Assembly (NCBI GenBank): GCA_030522415.1
Contig: CM060109.1
Span: 2,551,641 to 2,615,640, forward strand
Direction of reading: 5' to 3'
DNA: 64,000 bases
DNA from: Channallabes apus
Lineage: Eukaryota > Chordata > Actinopteri > Siluriformes > Clariidae
Position numbers and translations under genes: made by a program. Positions 12,494 to 25,060 of the stretch are shown piece after piece. The number at the start of each line of letters is the position of its first letter. Position 1 is the first letter of the stretch. Under the pieces are notes generated by a model. That model was not told where the DNA came from and did not search any database. It saw nothing but the letters and a program-made list of their open reading frames with translations.

Positions 12494-12641
12494 ACATTGT
12501 AGGATTTTTAAATAATTTATTTGCAAATTATGGTGGAAAATAAGTATTTGGTCAACTACAAACAAGCAAGATTTCTGGTTCTCAGAGACCTGTAACTTCT
12601 ACTTTAAGAGGCTCCTCTGTCCTCCACACGTTACCTGTATT

Positions 12642-13530
12642 AATGGCCGAGACCAAAGAGCTGTCAAAGGACACCAGAAACAAAACTGTAGACCTGCACC
12701 AGGCTGGGAGACTGAATCTGCAGTAGGTGAGCAGCTTGGTGTGAAGAAATCAACTGTGGGAGCAATTATTAGAAAATGGAAGACATACAAGACCACGGAC
12801 AATCTCCCCCGATCTGGGGCTCCACGCGAGATCTCACACTGTGGGGTCAAAATGATCACAAGAACTTTGAGCAAAAGTCCCAGAACCACACAGGAGGACC
12901 TAGTGAATGACCTGCAGAGAGCCGGGACCAAAGTAACAAAGGCTACCATCAGTAACACACTGTACCACCATGTATGACTCAAATCCTGCAGGGCCAGACG
13001 TGTCCCCCTGCTTAAGACCAGTACATTTCCAGGCCCGTCTGAAGTGTGCTAGAGAGCATTTGGATGATCCAGAGGAGGATTGAGAGAATGTCATATGGTC
13101 AGATGAAACCAAAATAGAACTTCATGTTTGGAGGAGAAAGAATGCTGAGTTGCATTCAAAGAACACCAGACCTACTGTGAAGCATGGGGGTGGAGACATC
13201 AGGCTTTGGGGCTGTTTTTCTACAAACGACTGATCCGTGATCAGCAAGGGCATTGAAGATGAAACACAAACACACCGCCTGAGCAATGAAGGAGTGGCTT
13301 CGTAAGAAGCATTTCAAGGTCCTGGAGTGGCCTAGTCAGTCTCTAGATCTCAACCCCATAGAAAATCTTTAGACGGAGTTGAAAGTCCATGTTGCCCAGC
13401 GACAGCCCCAAAACATCACTGCTCTAGAGGAGATCTGCATGGAGGAACGGGCCAAAATACCAGCAACAGTGTGTGATAACCTTGTGAAGACTATAATGAG
13501 GATGAGCACCAATACGACAGAGCAGATGGA
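12642..13530 (+). pseudogene. Tc1-like transposase relic
   Basis: Pieces of a Tc1-type transposase lie in order but in broken frames. The start is ATGGCCGAGACC at 12642. An in-frame relic at 12741-12977 includes the LPRSGAPR linker. Then come the remnant of the first catalytic region (GTCAGATGAAACC near 13098), WPSQ-like and NPIE-like remnants near 13328-13367, and a C-terminal frame at 13379-13573. The middle, including the region of the second catalytic Asp, is largely deleted near 13230-13275. It is non-functional. Confidence 0.85.
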
Positions 13531-13575
13531 GGATAAATGTCTAATCTGTCAGCTTGGCATTTTATTCTTCTAGAG

Positions 13576-14771
13576 AAATATGATGCACTGCTTTATCTGG
13601 AGAGCAGAGTTTACTGAACTGATCTCACTACAGTGATAAGCTTATTAATGGCTGTAGTTAGAGAATAAAACACACTGACCTTTACGTCAAACGCAGCGTA
13701 CTTAACGAGCTTTAGGAAGAAAAATCCCAGCGCGCTGAGAGTGCGGATCGGCTTCGCTAATTAATTTCCCATCTACAGCGATTCTTCTTCGCACAGCTAA
13801 AACACGGCACTGGTCTGACGTAACCTCAGAGCTGAACAAAGAGATTTAAAGCCTAAAAACTTGATGTGTGAAAGAAGCATGTCTCTGTTACAGAAGCTGC
13901 TTTTCTTAAATCGCACTTCAAACAGATCCACGCTTTGAAGTCTGGTTCTGCCATTATGGTGAAACGAGGAGGACGGCATTTAATCTGAACAACTTGACTC
14001 TAATTTCACACCGCGTTTACATTTCAAAAGGTTTAAAAGATGTCGCGTGAATATCCTAATCAAAACTCTATTACAGCGTGCATGTAACTCGCAGAAGTAA
14101 ACCAGGAGTCCAGATTAAAGAATTAGTTCTGCTTATTTGATCCCTTTAGAAGACTGGAGTAGAAAAAAAACAAAACAAATTAATCTCCTTTTGTGAGAAT
14201 CTTTCATTGATTATTACTGATACTGACACTATTTATGTATTTATTAACTGGTTCCTCTATATCTAGGATCTTCAGCTCCAGTTCTGGAGGGCCAGTGTCC
14301 AGTCCAGTTTGGAATTCAAAAACATCTATACACACTAATTAAACCTGGTCATTAACTGGTTAGTTGCATCAGTTGAGTTGCGATTATTAAGAATCGACCA
14401 GACGGTGATTCTTTAGAATCACAACACAACTGATTTAACTGATTCAATCACAACACAACACAACTGATTCGACACCAGGACTGGGGCTGAAGATCCCTGC
14501 TCTATAGACTAGCTCATTGTCATAGTAAAATATTATTCCCACATTCACCATGGTACTATTGGCCCCCCGTGGTCACCATTGGCCCCCACGGTCCCTAGTT
14601 GGACTACAGCGGTTCCCAGATAGATGGTTAAATTCATCATGCTGAAGTGGCAGTCAGTACTTATTAGCCACATTAGCCTCGTATCATACTGTATCTCTGT
14701 TCGCTCCTGTTACACTATTCCCGGAATTCATTATCTTTATTTGAATTTGATTTGAATTTGAATTCTTTATC
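13576..14771. other. Intergenic stretch, no gene seen
   Basis: Non-repetitive DNA. Positions 13610-14060 have the texture of conserved non-coding DNA (TTCGCTAATTAATTTCCC near 13754), but I cannot support a function. Confidence 0.4.

Positions 14772-14840
<69 letters not shown>
14772..14840. repeat. (GATA)n microsatellite
   Basis: About 17 uninterrupted GATA/ATAG units, followed by ATCGATCGATC. Confidence 0.97.
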
Positions 14841-14842
<2 letters not shown>

Positions 14843-16239
14843 CGATCGATCCTGTGACCTTCTGAGCAATAGTTTTGGCCACTGATCTACCTCTTACCCT
14901 GCCCCTGCCTCCAACATGTGGAAAACACCATCCAAGTCACTTTCTCCTTCTTTCCAAATCACTCAGGAACTTGAGCTACAGACTGCAAAGCGATGAGGAA
15001 GTTGCAGTATATAAGTGGAGTAGGCAGTATCTGTGCTCCTATATTAATTTGTGAACAAGGTGGGAAAGACTTCGGTGTATCCCATCCTTCAAGCCCGAAG
15101 AAGAGATGGAGAATTTTACCAGCTGATCCAGGAGTAAGTAAAGGGTGAAGCTGATTGGTTGGTTCTTGTCACATGATGTTGGAATGTTGGAATTGTTTCA
15201 TCTCATGCATTGCGATGCTCATGGAAACACGGGTGCGTTGCATGAGCATCACGATGGCGTCACTCTCTATTGTGAGAATGTTTGTCACGTGTCTTTGTCA
15301 CGTGGTAAGAGTGCTACATGATATCAAAATTAAATAAGAATCCTTTTAGAACCCAAACCTGGACATGTCTCCATCTCATCAGCAGAGGTCTCGGTCTCCT
15401 GAATTGTAACGTGGTTCTCTCGGGTAAACAACACCAGGAAGATCCCTTCTTTCCAAATTCAGTTCTTTTAACCACCTTTGTTCCTGGGTTTTGTTTAGTT
15501 TTTTGATTACTCTCGGACATGTTGCGTGGACATTTTCCCATATCCTGTTTTTCACAATAACAAAAATAATTAAATAATAAATTAATTAAAGCAAACAATA
15601 GGCATTATAAAATCCTAGAATAAAAGTCAGTGAGTACAAACAGAGCTGTTCTGAGAGGTGCAGGAAGCTGTTTAGGCTAAAATATCAATTTAAAGAGTGT
15701 GTGTGATGGACGGATTTTGTCAACTGTCAATAACAATTGTCAGAACTCCCAGGACTCATCTCAGATACACGAAAGAAGAAATCATAATAACTGACAGTTA
15801 TCTCCTGTCTCGCTTTAAAACCTGAATCAGTTTGTGTAATAAAACAGGCAGCTGTGCCACATGTTCATTAAGGAATACTAATGATTTTTTAATCAGAGTT
15901 AATTACCCAGAGTTTCCTTTACAATGTATTACAGTGATAGTAATTATTCACAGCAGGCTGAGCAGAACCATCACCATAATCCACTTCTTATCACTACAGA
16001 TAAGGACCACAGTCATGTTTCTGCCCTAATTAGCTCCCCGTATTAATGAAGCTCCACTTGCTTAAACTGCTGTCATGATACTCCTATAAAATCTACATGT
16101 CCTTATAAAACCACAGTTCTCAGGGAATTACACAAGAGCGCGGTTAAAACTGTGATAATTAATCAATACTTAATAAAGCTACATTAACTTTATGTCCTGT
16201 AGGTCACCTGGGCATGGAGCGATAACAGATTCACCTATT
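14841..16239. other. Intergenic stretch, no gene seen
   Basis: No supported gene. A short inverted repeat GATGCTCATG...CATGAGCATC lies at about 15213-15251. Positions 15870-16180 are unique DNA rich in TAATTA-type cores and are a weak candidate for a conserved non-coding element. Confidence 0.4.
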
Positions 16240-16253
16240 CGGTAGTCACCTTA

Positions 16254-17536
16254 GTCTTCTTCTTTATCTTTCGGCTGTTCCCTTTCAGGGGTCGCCACAG
16301 CGAATCATCTGCCTCCATCTAACCCTATCCTCTGCATCCTCTTCTCTCACACCAACTAACTTCATGTCCTCTCTCACTGCATCCATAAATCTCCTCTTTG
16401 GTCTTCCTACACTTCTCCTCCATTCCTCTGGAATCCTCTCACTCTCCAAGATCTCGTTAAACAAACTAGTCAGAAACTCTACTGCCACCTCTCCTAAGCA
16501 CTTCCATACCTCCACAGGTATGTCATCAGGACCAACAGCCTTTCCACTCTTCATCCTCTTCAACACCCTTCTCACCTCACTTTTACTAATATTTGCTACT
16601 TCCTGCTCCACAACAGTCACCTCTTCTACTCTTTGTTCTCTTTCGTTTTCCTCATTCATCAACTCCTCAAAGTACTCCTTCCATCTTCCCATCACCCTCC
16701 TGGCATCTGTCAGTACATTTCCATCTCTATCTTCTATAGCGCTTTATCCTGTATTTAGGGTCGCGGGGACCTGGAGCCTATCCCAGGAGACTCTGGGCAC
16801 AAGGCAGGGTACACCCTGGACACGCCAATCCATCACAGAGTACATTTCCATCTCTATCTTTAATCACTCTAACCTGCTGCACATCCTTCCCATCTCTATC
16901 TCTCTGCCTCGCCAACCTGTACAGATCCACCTCTCCCTCCTTACTGTCCAGCCTAACATACACGTCCTCATATGCTCTTTGTTTGGCCTTTGCCACTTCT
17001 ACCTTCACCTTACGCTGCATCTCCCTGTACTCCTGTCTACTCTCTTCAGTCCTCTCAGAGTCCCACTTCTTCTTAGCTAGCCTCTTTCCCTGTATACACT
17101 CCTGGACTTCCTCATTCCACCACCAAGTCTCCTTGTCTCCTTTTCCCTTACCTGATGATACACCAAGTACCCTCCTACCTGTCTCCATGATCACATTGGC
17201 TGTAGTTATCCAGTCAACTGAAAGCACCTCCTGACCACCCATAACCTGTCTCAACTCCTCCCTAAAGACTACACAACATTCTTCCTTTCTCAGCTTCCAC
17301 CACTTTGTCCTCTGCTCTGGCTTTGTCCTCTTCACCTTCCTCACCACCAGGGTTATTTTACACACCACCATCCTGTGTTGTCTGGCTACACTCTCCCCTA
17401 CCAACACCTTGCAGTCACTGATCTCCTTCAGATTACAACGTCGACACAAGATGTAGTCCACCTGAGAGCTTCTGCCTCCGCTCTTATATGTCACCCTATG
17501 TTCCTGCCTCTTCTGGAAGAAAGTATTTACTACTAC
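16254..17536 (-). mobile_element. 5'-truncated RTE-clade LINE, internally deleted
   Basis: A non-LTR retrotransposon on the minus strand, flanked by a perfect 14-bp direct repeat CGGTAGTCACCTTA (16240-16253 and 17537-17550). Minus-strand frames show the end of an apurinic-type endonuclease (NTFFQKRQ ... SQVDYILCRR ... RQHRMVVC) and the start of reverse transcriptase (KSGKAVGPDDIPVEVWK). They then jump to the far C-terminus (RWRQMIRCGDP), so the catalytic part of the polymerase is missing. The 3' end has the RTE-type GGGGTCGCCACAGCGAATCATC signature near 16291-16312. It cannot move on its own. Confidence 0.88.
16734..16838 (-). mobile_element. Family A SINE 3' fragment inside RTE LINE
   Basis: About 105 bp of the SINE 3' region (complement of AAGCGCTATAG tail; CCAGGTCCCCGCGACCCT core), flanked by a perfect 22-bp duplication of LINE sequence beginning AGTACATTTCC (16712-16733 and 16839-16860). 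It interrupts the LINE reading frame. Confidence 0.88.
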
Positions 17537-17739
17537 GGTAGTCACCTTACAGTAGTTCCCCCATGATAAAGACCCTTTCTTTTGCATTTCTTTATTCATA
17601 GAAACAGATGTTCCATCATTTTACAAAATGGTGAATCTGTTTATTACTCATCTAAATGTTTTCAAATGTCTCAAGAGAATAGCGAAAATTAATTTTGTGA
17701 GCACAAGGCAGACTGGGAGAGCATTTAAACATTTTAAAA

Positions 17740-18530
17740 CAGTTCTAGAACCATTTGTTCTTAATCCAGCAAAGAGGGTTCTGTTTATAAACTGTGTAAG
17801 ATGGAGATTGTGTAATTGGGTTCTGAAAATGTAGGAGAGGGTTTTAAACTGAAAGTATGGCCCAGTGATATGGACTTGTAGGACTTGTAGGAACTGAGAA
17901 AATATGTGACAGTGTTTTGGAACAGTACAATGTTAGGAAACTGTAAAACAGGGTTTAGGAGCCATGGGACACGGTTCTGAAAATGCGGAACAGGGCTCAT
18001 CAAATATGGGACACGATCTTAACACTGCGCATTATGCTCTGAAAGCATTGAACTGGGCTCGGAAAATGTACGACAGAATTTTAAAACCATGGACCCAAAA
18101 ACATTCAGAAAAAACACAAAACATCAACACAGGATTGTGTAAGTGTATAATTGTTTTCAGAAACAATATTCTAAAACCATGGGAGAGGGTTCTGAAAACT
18201 TTGGGAATAGGGTTCTGCTCTGTGGTAGATGTTCTGAAACTGGGCTCTGAGAGCACAAGACACGGATCTAGAACTGGGAAACTGTTTTCTGAAATAATGT
18301 AAAAGGTTCTGAAACTTGATTCTTAAAAAAATCAAAAAGAAGGTTGTGATACTGGGTTCTGAAAGCAGAATATATGGTTCTGGAACTTTTAGGTTGGAAT
18401 TAGGTTCTAAAACCAGGAGAGAGAGCTTTGAAACCGGGACCCAGGGTGCTGGAACTGTTCTGATGCTGGGGAACTGAGAGAGGGTCTCAGAATTGTGACA
18501 TAGTCCTAAAACTGTATGAAACGATAAACA
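17740..18530. repeat. Degenerate tandem array (GGTTCTGAAA motif)
   Basis: The motif GGTTCTGAAA, or close variants, recurs dozens of times at irregular 20-40 bp spacing with GGGA/GGGTT companions. This is consistent with an old, diverged minisatellite. Several open frames of 70-120 codons on both strands (17964-18302, 18171-18533) come from the array and match no protein I know. Confidence 0.55.
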
Positions 18531-18781
18531 CACCAGACTAAGGAGGACATTAATATAAACCTGGGCTGCTGTCAGAGCTGCTGTTATAGAGAATTAATCA
18601 CCTACTGACCAATCAGGAACCAGGATTCTGGAACATGGTGGATGTTGCTACGGATGGAAGGACACCTTTAAATCCCCAGAATCATACACAGAGATGCTCT
18701 TTTCAGCAAGTGGGACAACATGGACTGTGAGGCTGTAATGAATTTCTCCTCTTTTATTATCTGGAGTTTTTCACATTAATG

Positions 18782-18783
<2 letters not shown>

Positions 18784-18828
<45 letters not shown>
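18784..18828. repeat. (CA)n microsatellite
   Basis: Uninterrupted ACAC tract of 45 bp. Confidence 0.97.
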
Positions 18829-18829
<1 letters not shown>

Positions 18830-19019
18830 CATCTTATATGAGACATTGCTGGGGGAGGAATTAAATGAGGTGGAAAGTCACATTTTTGATTCTGGCTTTA
18901 AATTAAAAAAAAGTGAGAATGAAGTGAGAAGTTCTTTTATCCTCATCATAATGGAAATCTGAAACCCATTATTGATTTGAACGTCACACACTGACTCAGA
19001 AAGAGGGTGAGATGTGACC

Positions 19020-20140
19020 CTGCTGCCTTTTTCTTTCACTTATTCTTCTTCCTCTTCCACATTTGGTTCCTCTGGTTCTTCTGAACTTTTGCTCTTGTAG
19101 CGTCCAGAGATCATTTTTCTTCTTCTACTAATTTTCTACCCTTTTGCTTCTGATTCGCTCATCACTTCACTCTTACTTTTACACCTTGACTAGAATCTAC
19201 ATACGGTTTCTTTGCTTCTTCTGCTCCATCTTTCATCTCTTGACTCAATCCTCCCTTCATACATTTTTTTCTACCATTGAACAATGAACCAACTTCTTCT
19301 TGCCTTTACACTTATTTTTCTGTCCTTTCCATATTTGATTCACTTGGTTCTTCTGTGCACAGTTGGCTTTTTCTTTGGTCCTTTAACCCGTTATCGTCAT
19401 CACTAAGTAAAAATCAAGGGTATTCTATTTTCTTTGCAGTTTGAATTCCCTTATGGCAATAATGGCGACAACCATTGTTGCTGTGTTTAACAGACCACAG
19501 ACTCTTCCAAATGGTTGAGATGGCACTTCATGGTAAAAGTATCAATTATTTGATGAATATGAAAATAAAACAAACAAACAAAAGAATAGAAGAAGTCAAA
19601 TAAAAAGCTACGTTTTTCGCAGAGTGCAACAGTACAAATGTTGTTTTGGCCATTAGATCCATTTTATTTCTCATAATAAGCTACAAACTAATTTAAAAGA
19701 CATGCTATTTAAAGACGAAGCAGCACCCATGTGGCTCTATCTGGTTAATTGTGGCACATTTTAAATATGTTCTGAAGAGTAAAACGTATACGATGTAGTG
19801 ACTCAAAATGAGTGACTCAAAATCTGAAAACCCAAAGGTTGAGCAGAACATTAAATACGTAGTTCATTTAATTATCTGTCAGCTTTTTCTCCTCATTTGT
19901 GTGTCACTTCTGCTTATTCTTCTGCCTCTGCCACTTTTTATTTCAACTTTTCTTCATGTTCTTTTCCCCTTTGACTCATTATTCACTGCTTTTCACCTTC
20001 CACTTATCTTCCACCTTTTCAACTCATCATTTATCTCTTAGATCTTTTTTGTATATATTAATCTTTTCTACTCCTTCTTTGGTTTCTTCACTCATTCGTG
20101 TGTGTCTTCCACAGGTTTTTAGTGTTCCTTATTGTCTTAC
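19020..20140. repeat. Polypyrimidine-rich low-complexity tract, part 1
   Basis: The plus strand is dominated by CTTCTTC, TTCTGCTCC and CTTTTC motifs at 19020-19420 and 19870-20140, with mixed sequence between. The same texture resumes on the far side of the gypsy element (25802-25974), after the Harbinger-like element (26680-27060) and at 28758-29180. Confidence 0.6.
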
Positions 20141-20760
20141 TGTCACGGGTGGTGCAGACGGGATGGATCCAAGCGCAGAGCGTGTGAGAGAAGCAGCGCC
20201 GGTTATTTTTAAATGTATCATGCACTGAGTGTTTTGTGAATGAAAACTCCTTCCGATTGGTGCAGAGGCACGGCGCGAGTCTCGGCGAGAGAATGCGGAA
20301 GTGAAGTGCCGGTGCGCGCTGAGTGCAGGTCTGATCCGCGGGGAATAATCTTGGTTGTGGGTGCTCGTGGTACGTTGCCGTGAAGTCAAACAAAGTCCGT
20401 GATCCAGAATCGTGGTCGTAAAACGAAAGCAAAGGTCGATATCCAGAGAACAGAGATAATGACAATCCAAAGCGTGAGACGTGAGCGAGATCCGTGAAAC
20501 AAAGCGTGGGTCGAGAACTGAAGGTCAAGGTAGAACAAAACGCTGGAAAACTGGGCATGAGAGCGCACAATAATCTGGCAGGGAGTGGTTGTTTGGCAGA
20601 GAGTAATATAGGGTGAAGTAATGAATGAAGATGGAGAACAGGTGTGCATGAGCCGGCACATGAGGCGGCAAAATGGAAGCATAGAAACGGAGTGTGGAGT
20701 GGAGTGGCAGATCATCGTGGTTTGTTTTGACAGGTAGGCGTGACCTGGCGTGTCGTGACA
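20141..20760 (-). repeat. 3' LTR of gypsy element (620 bp)
   Basis: It begins TGTCACGGGTGGTGCAGACG and ends in GTGACA, so the termini are inverted. In the element's own direction this is the 3' LTR. The last 49 nt of the gag-pol frame lie inside it. Confidence 0.95.
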
Positions 20761-23700
20761 GTACCCCCCGTCCTACGGACGCCACCTGGCGTTCTTGAGG
20801 GGGCCTCGGGATGAACTTGGTGGAAGTCCGAGATCAAAGAGCGGTCCAGGATGAATCTGGCTGGCACCCAGCTCCTTTCCTCGGGTCCATAGCCCTCCCA
20901 GTCCACGAGATACTGTAGGCCGCGTCCTCTGCGACGAGACTTGAGAAGTTTACGGACAGTGAAGGCTTCGCCCCCATCTATGAGTCGAGGTGGTGGAGGG
21001 GGGTGAGGGGGTGGAGCCAGAGAGCATGGAACCAACCTGCGGACCTGGGAAACGTGGAATGTGGGATGAACTCGACGCATAGAACTAGGAAGAGCCAGTC
21101 TGACGGAGGTGGGGTTGATGATACGTGAAATCGTAAAGGGACCTATGAATCTAGGCGAGAGCTTTCTGGATGTGGTCTTAAGTGGTAGGTCGCGAGTAGA
21201 GAGCATGACTCTTTGGCCAACACGGTACTTTGGGGCTGCAGCGCGGTGCCGGTTGGCCTTACGTTGAAAGATGCTCACGGTGCGCATCAGCTGAGCACGG
21301 GCCCGTCGCCATGTGTTTTTGCAGCGGCGGATAAAGACTTGGGCTGACGGGACAGCAGTTTCCTCCTCTTGGGTGGGAAATAATGGTGGCTGGTAGCCTA
21401 GACAGCATTGGAAAGGAGACATATCAGTGGCAGAGGTGGGGAGCGAGTTGTGTGCATACTCCACCCAGGGGAGGAAATGGCTCCACGAAGCTGCATCCCG
21501 TGAAGTCATGCATCTCAGGGTTTTCTCAAGCTCCTGATTTGCACGTTCTGTCTGGCCGTTGCTCTGGGGGTGAAAGCCAGACGAGAGGCTAGGAGTTGCA
21601 CCGATGAGACTACAAAAGGCTTTCCAGAACTGAGCCGAGAACTGGGGACCCCTGTCTGAGACTATGTCTACCGGGAGGCCATGGAGACGAAATACATGGT
21701 TAATCATGAGCTCAGCCGTTTCTTTAGCAGACGGCAGTTTGGGGAGAGGGACAAAATGTGCGGCTTTGGAAAAACGGTCGACTATGGTAAGTATGCATGT
21801 GTTATTGTTGGAGGGGGGTAATCCAGTGACAAAATCAATGGCGATGTGGGACCATGGGCGATGGGGAATAGGGAGGGGTTTGAGTAGACCCTCAGGTCGG
21901 CGGTTCTGTGTCTTGTTCCTGGTGCAAATGTCGCATGCGGCCACAAAGTTCTTAACATCTTCTGTGACAGAAGGCCACCAGAACCGTTGCTGTAGTAGGG
22001 CAAGAGTGCGGGTGGCTCCGGGGTGACATGCTAGCTTCGATTTGTGGCCCCACTCTAGTACTAGGGAGCGAGCTGTGGCTGGGACGAAGAGTCTCCCGGG
22101 GGGAACATTGCTAGGACCTGGCTCATGCGTCAGTGATTGCAGGACTTGATTTTCCACTTCGAGCTGAGTGGCTGCCACCAGACATTGGGGTGGTAAAATA
22201 GTCTCTATGGTGGGGGTGTCCTGGGGGGTGGTAAATTGACGAGACAGAGCATCGGGCTTAGTATTTTTAGAGCCTGGGCGGTAAGAAAGCGTGAAGTTAA
22301 ATCTGGAGAAAAACAGGGACCAGCGTGCCTGACGTGAATTCAATCTTTTGGCCGCCTTGAGATACTCAAGGTTTTTATGGTCAGTCCAGACGAGAAAGGG
22401 GTGTTCAGCTCCCTCCAGCCAATGTCTCCACTCTTCTAGGGCGAGCTTCACAGCTAAGAGCTCGCGATCCCCAATGTCGTAATTGCGTTCAGTGGGTGTG
22501 AGTCGGCGAGAGAAAAACGAGCATGGGTGAAGTTTGTTATCTCGAGGAGATCTCTGAGAGAGAACAGCTCCGACTCCTGTTTCGGAGGCATCGACCTCAA
22601 CAATGAACTGAAGAGCAGGGTCGGGGAAGACAAGAATAGGCGCTGTTGTGAATAAACATTTCAGATGATTGAATGCTTCCTGGGCTTGAGAGTTCCACTG
22701 AAAGGGAATCCTAATGGAGGTGAGAGTGGTGAGGGGTGTGGCCACCAGGCTGTAGTTTCTGATGAAACGTCGGTAGAAGTTAGCAAACCCCAGGAAGCGT
22801 TGAAGTTCACGTCTAGAAGAAGGAGTGGGCCATTCAGTAACAGCTTTGATCTTGGCTGGGTCCATCTGAATTCCAGATGGGGAGATGAGGTAGCCCAGAA
22901 AAGAGGTGGATTCTTGATGGAACTCGCATTTCTCTGCTTTAACATAAAGTTTGTTCTCCATTAAGCGTTGCAGCACCTGACGTACGTGAATTCTGTGCTC
23001 CTTAAGTGAGCGAGAAAAGATCAGAATGTCATCAAGGTAGGCAAACACAAAGGTGTTGAGGAAGTCGCGGAGAACGTCATTTATAAGGGCCTGGAACACA
23101 GCTGGGGCGTTAGTTAGGCCGAATGGGACCACCAGGTATTCATAGTGACCTGTGGGTGTGTTAAAGCCTGTTTTCCATTCGTCACCCTCTCTGATCCTGA
23201 CTAGGTGGTAAGCATTTCTGAGATCAAGTTTGGAGAACACGTGAGCATCCTGGAGTAATTCAAAGGCTGTAGACATCAAAGGAAGTGGATAGCGGTTCTT
23301 GACTGTAATTTCGTTGAGCCCCCTATAATCTATACATGGACGAAGAGATTTGTCCTTTTTTTTCACAAAGAAAAATCCAGCACCAGCTGGGGAGGAGGAG
23401 GGGCGGATGATTCCGGCGGTTAGGGACTCAGAGATATACTGTTTCATGGCCTCTCTTTCAGGGAGTGACAATGAATAGAGGCGGCCTCTTGGGGGGGTAG
23501 TGCCAGGGAGGAGGTTGATGGCGCAGTCGTAGGGGCGGTGAGGAGGGAGAGAAATAGCACGTGATTTGCTAAATACCTGTTTAAGGTCATGGTATTCGAC
23601 AGGTACCTGAGAAAGGCAAGGAATATCTTCTTTTGACATGGTTGGTGTGTTCCTGAGGTGGGCGGAGCGGAGGCAGGAGGAAAGACAGGCAGGGCTCCAT

Positions 23701-25043
23701 TCGAGGATGCTATTCCTAGTCCAGTCAACATGAGGGTTGTGTTTCTTGAGCCATGGGAGACCCAAAACTACTGGAGCATGGGGGCTTTGGATGATCAGGA
23801 GTGAGATGGTTTCAGCATGATTACCAGAGAGCTGTAGGGTGAGTGGAGCTGAGCGGTGAGTGACTGGTGGAAGTTTGCTGCCGTCTAGTGCCTGAACGTG
23901 AAGTGGCTGGCTGAGTGGGTGAGATGGAATCTTGAGGCGGCTGATAGTGGATGCTGCTATAAAATTTTGGTCGGCTCCAGAATCTATGAGAGCGTTCATG
24001 ACGTGAGGCTGGTTAGCGTAGGTCAAGGTTACCAAGAACAGCGGTCGAGAATCTGGGAGAAATTGAAGATTAGGGCCTCCTTGTACTCCCAGAATTACCT
24101 GGGGGCCCCGGGCTTTTAACGGACAGGATCGTACCAAGTGGCCCGCTTGGCCACAGTAAAAGCAGGAACCTTCATCGCGACGGCGCTGGCGCTCCATTAG
24201 CGAAAGGCGTGTGCGGCCAATTTGCATGGGTTCAGACAGGGTTTGATACAAAGGTGTGGTGAAATCTGGGATGGAAGGTTGAGTGAACCCCGAGGTGTTA
24301 GGTGGCTGAAGGGCTTCCATGTGATGATCCTGCTTACGGGTGTCAATACGAGCAGCAAGGTCCATGAGCTCTTGAAGGGTGGAAGGAAGCTCTCGTGCAG
24401 CTAGTTCATCCTTGATGGGGTCGGCGAGTCCATGGCGGAAAGCATCGAACAGTGCTTGATGATCCCAGCCACAAGAGGGAGCCAGAGTCCTGAAATCAAT
24501 GGCATAGTCGTGCACAGAACGAGACCCTTGGCATAACTTAAGTAGTTGGCCTGCTGCCTGCCGTCCTGAAAATGAACGGTCGAACACCCGCCTCATTTCA
24601 TTGGTGAATGCCTCGAAGGTGGCACAGCACGGGACCTGGGCATCCCATAGAGAAGTTCCCCATTCCCTTGCCCTGCCCGAAAGAAGAGTAATGATGTAAG
24701 CTACCTTTGAACGTTCTGTGGGAAAGGATGAGACTTGGAGTTCAAGCACGAGAGAGCACTGAGAAAGGAACGAACGACAGGTGAGTGGATCACCATCATA
24801 AGTGGGTGGCGCAGGGAGGCGTGGTTCATGGCGGGCGATGGGCACCAGTGGTGGTGGCAGCACTTGAGGAGTAGGAGGTGGAGTGAGGCTCAGCTGCTGG
24901 ATCTGATCACTGAGGGAGGTCAGCGTTTGTGTCACTGTGCGAAGTGCAGTCATGATGTGCTGAATGTCCTGCTGGTGCGAACCTAACAGTGCGCCTTGGT
25001 TTTTTAGTGCATCCTCCAGACGCGAGATATCTGCTGGATCCAT
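20712..25043 (-). CDS. Gag-Pol polyprotein of Ty3/gypsy chromovirus-type retrotransposon
   Basis: A single uninterrupted frame of 1443 codons from ATG at 25043 (start MDPADIS). It copies and integrates the element. Domains in order, with approximate residues: retrotransposon gag; CCHC zinc knuckle [14 protein letters not shown] (about 292-305); aspartic protease DSGA (about 350); reverse transcriptase with YLDD (about 668); RNase H starting VDAS (about 814); integrase zinc-binding HHCC (about 1001-1040); integrase catalytic D, D and E at IDFVTG, SDRGPQF and TERANQE (about 1067-1170); chromodomain with [15 protein letters not shown] (about 1378-1392), which in this group directs integration to chromatin. 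Gag and pol are fused with no frameshift. I chose ATG 25043 because it is the first Met outside the LTR; the same frame is open a further 156 codons upstream into the 5' LTR. The stop lies in the 3' LTR. No inactivating change was seen. Confidence 0.95.
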   Translation of the reverse strand: MDPADISRLEDALKNQGALLGSHQQDIQHIMTALRTVTQTLTSLSDQIQQLSLTPPPTPQVLPPPLVPIARHEPRLPAPPTYDGDPLTCRSFLSQCSLVLELQVSSFPTERSKVAYIITLLSGRAREWGTSLWDAQVPCCATFEAFTNEMRRVFDRSFSGRQAAGQLLKLCQGSRSVHDYAIDFRTLAPSCGWDHQALFDAFRHGLADPIKDELAARELPSTLQELMDLAARIDTRKQDHHMEALQPPNTSGFTQPSIPDFTTPLYQTLSEPMQIGRTRLSLMERQRRRDEGSCFYCGQAGHLVRSCPLKARGPQVILGVQGGPNLQFLPDSRPLFLVTLTYANQPHVMNALIDSGADQNFIAASTISRLKIPSHPLSQPLHVQALDGSKLPPVTHRSAPLTLQLSGNHAETISLLIIQSPHAPVVLGLPWLKKHNPHVDWTRNSILEWSPACLSSCLRSAHLRNTPTMSKEDIPCLSQVPVEYHDLKQVFSKSRAISLPPHRPYDCAINLLPGTTPPRGRLYSLSLPEREAMKQYISESLTAGIIRPSSSPAGAGFFFVKKKDKSLRPCIDYRGLNEITVKNRYPLPLMSTAFELLQDAHVFSKLDLRNAYHLVRIREGDEWKTGFNTPTGHYEYLVVPFGLTNAPAVFQALINDVLRDFLNTFVFAYLDDILIFSRSLKEHRIHVRQVLQRLMENKLYVKAEKCEFHQESTSFLGYLISPSGIQMDPAKIKAVTEWPTPSSRRELQRFLGFANFYRRFIRNYSLVATPLTTLTSIRIPFQWNSQAQEAFNHLKCLFTTAPILVFPDPALQFIVEVDASETGVGAVLSQRSPRDNKLHPCSFFSRRLTPTERNYDIGDRELLAVKLALEEWRHWLEGAEHPFLVWTDHKNLEYLKAAKRLNSRQARWSLFFSRFNFTLSYRPGSKNTKPDALSRQFTTPQDTPTIETILPPQCLVAATQLEVENQVLQSLTHEPGPSNVPPGRLFVPATARSLVLEWGHKSKLACHPGATRTLALLQQRFWWPSVTEDVKNFVAACDICTRNKTQNRRPEGLLKPLPIPHRPWSHIAIDFVTGLPPSNNNTCILTIVDRFSKAAHFVPLPKLPSAKETAELMINHVFRLHGLPVDIVSDRGPQFSAQFWKAFCSLIGATPSLSSGFHPQSNGQTERANQELEKTLRCMTSRDAASWSHFLPWVEYAHNSLPTSATDMSPFQCCLGYQPPLFPTQEEETAVPSAQVFIRRCKNTWRRARAQLMRTVSIFQRKANRHRAAAPKYRVGQRVMLSTRDLPLKTTSRKLSPRFIGPFTISRIINPTSVRLALPSSMRRVHPTFHVSQVRRLVPCSLAPPPHPPPPPRLIDGGEAFTVRKLLKSRRRGRGLQYLVDWEGYGPEERSWVPARFILDRSLISDFHQVHPEAPSRTPGGVRRTGGTVTTRQVTPTCQNKPR
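20761..20776 (-). promoter_or_regulatory. Polypurine tract of gypsy element
   Basis: On the minus strand AGGACGGGGGGTAC directly precedes the 3' LTR, the expected place for the plus-strand priming site. It lies inside the coding frame. Confidence 0.6.
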
Positions 25044-25060
25044 AACTGGCCAGATTATAC

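Larger units (their letters stand above)
12011..13575 (+). mobile_element. Decayed Tc1-like element, interrupted by a SINE
   Basis: The left end CAGTGGGGCAAAAAAGTATT follows TA at 12009-12010. Part of the left terminal region continues after the SINE (AATAAGTATTTGGTCAA at 12540-12556). Transposase relics follow. I could not find a matching right inverted repeat, so the right boundary is approximate and the element is probably 3'-truncated. Confidence 0.8.

Noticed and set aside
16364..17080. 238-codon plus-strand frame
   Set aside because: Antisense shadow of the minus-strand RTE LINE coding sequence.
20088..20785. Several frames inside the gypsy LTRs
   Set aside because: They are duplicated identically in both LTRs, overlap one another and match no known LTR-encoded protein.
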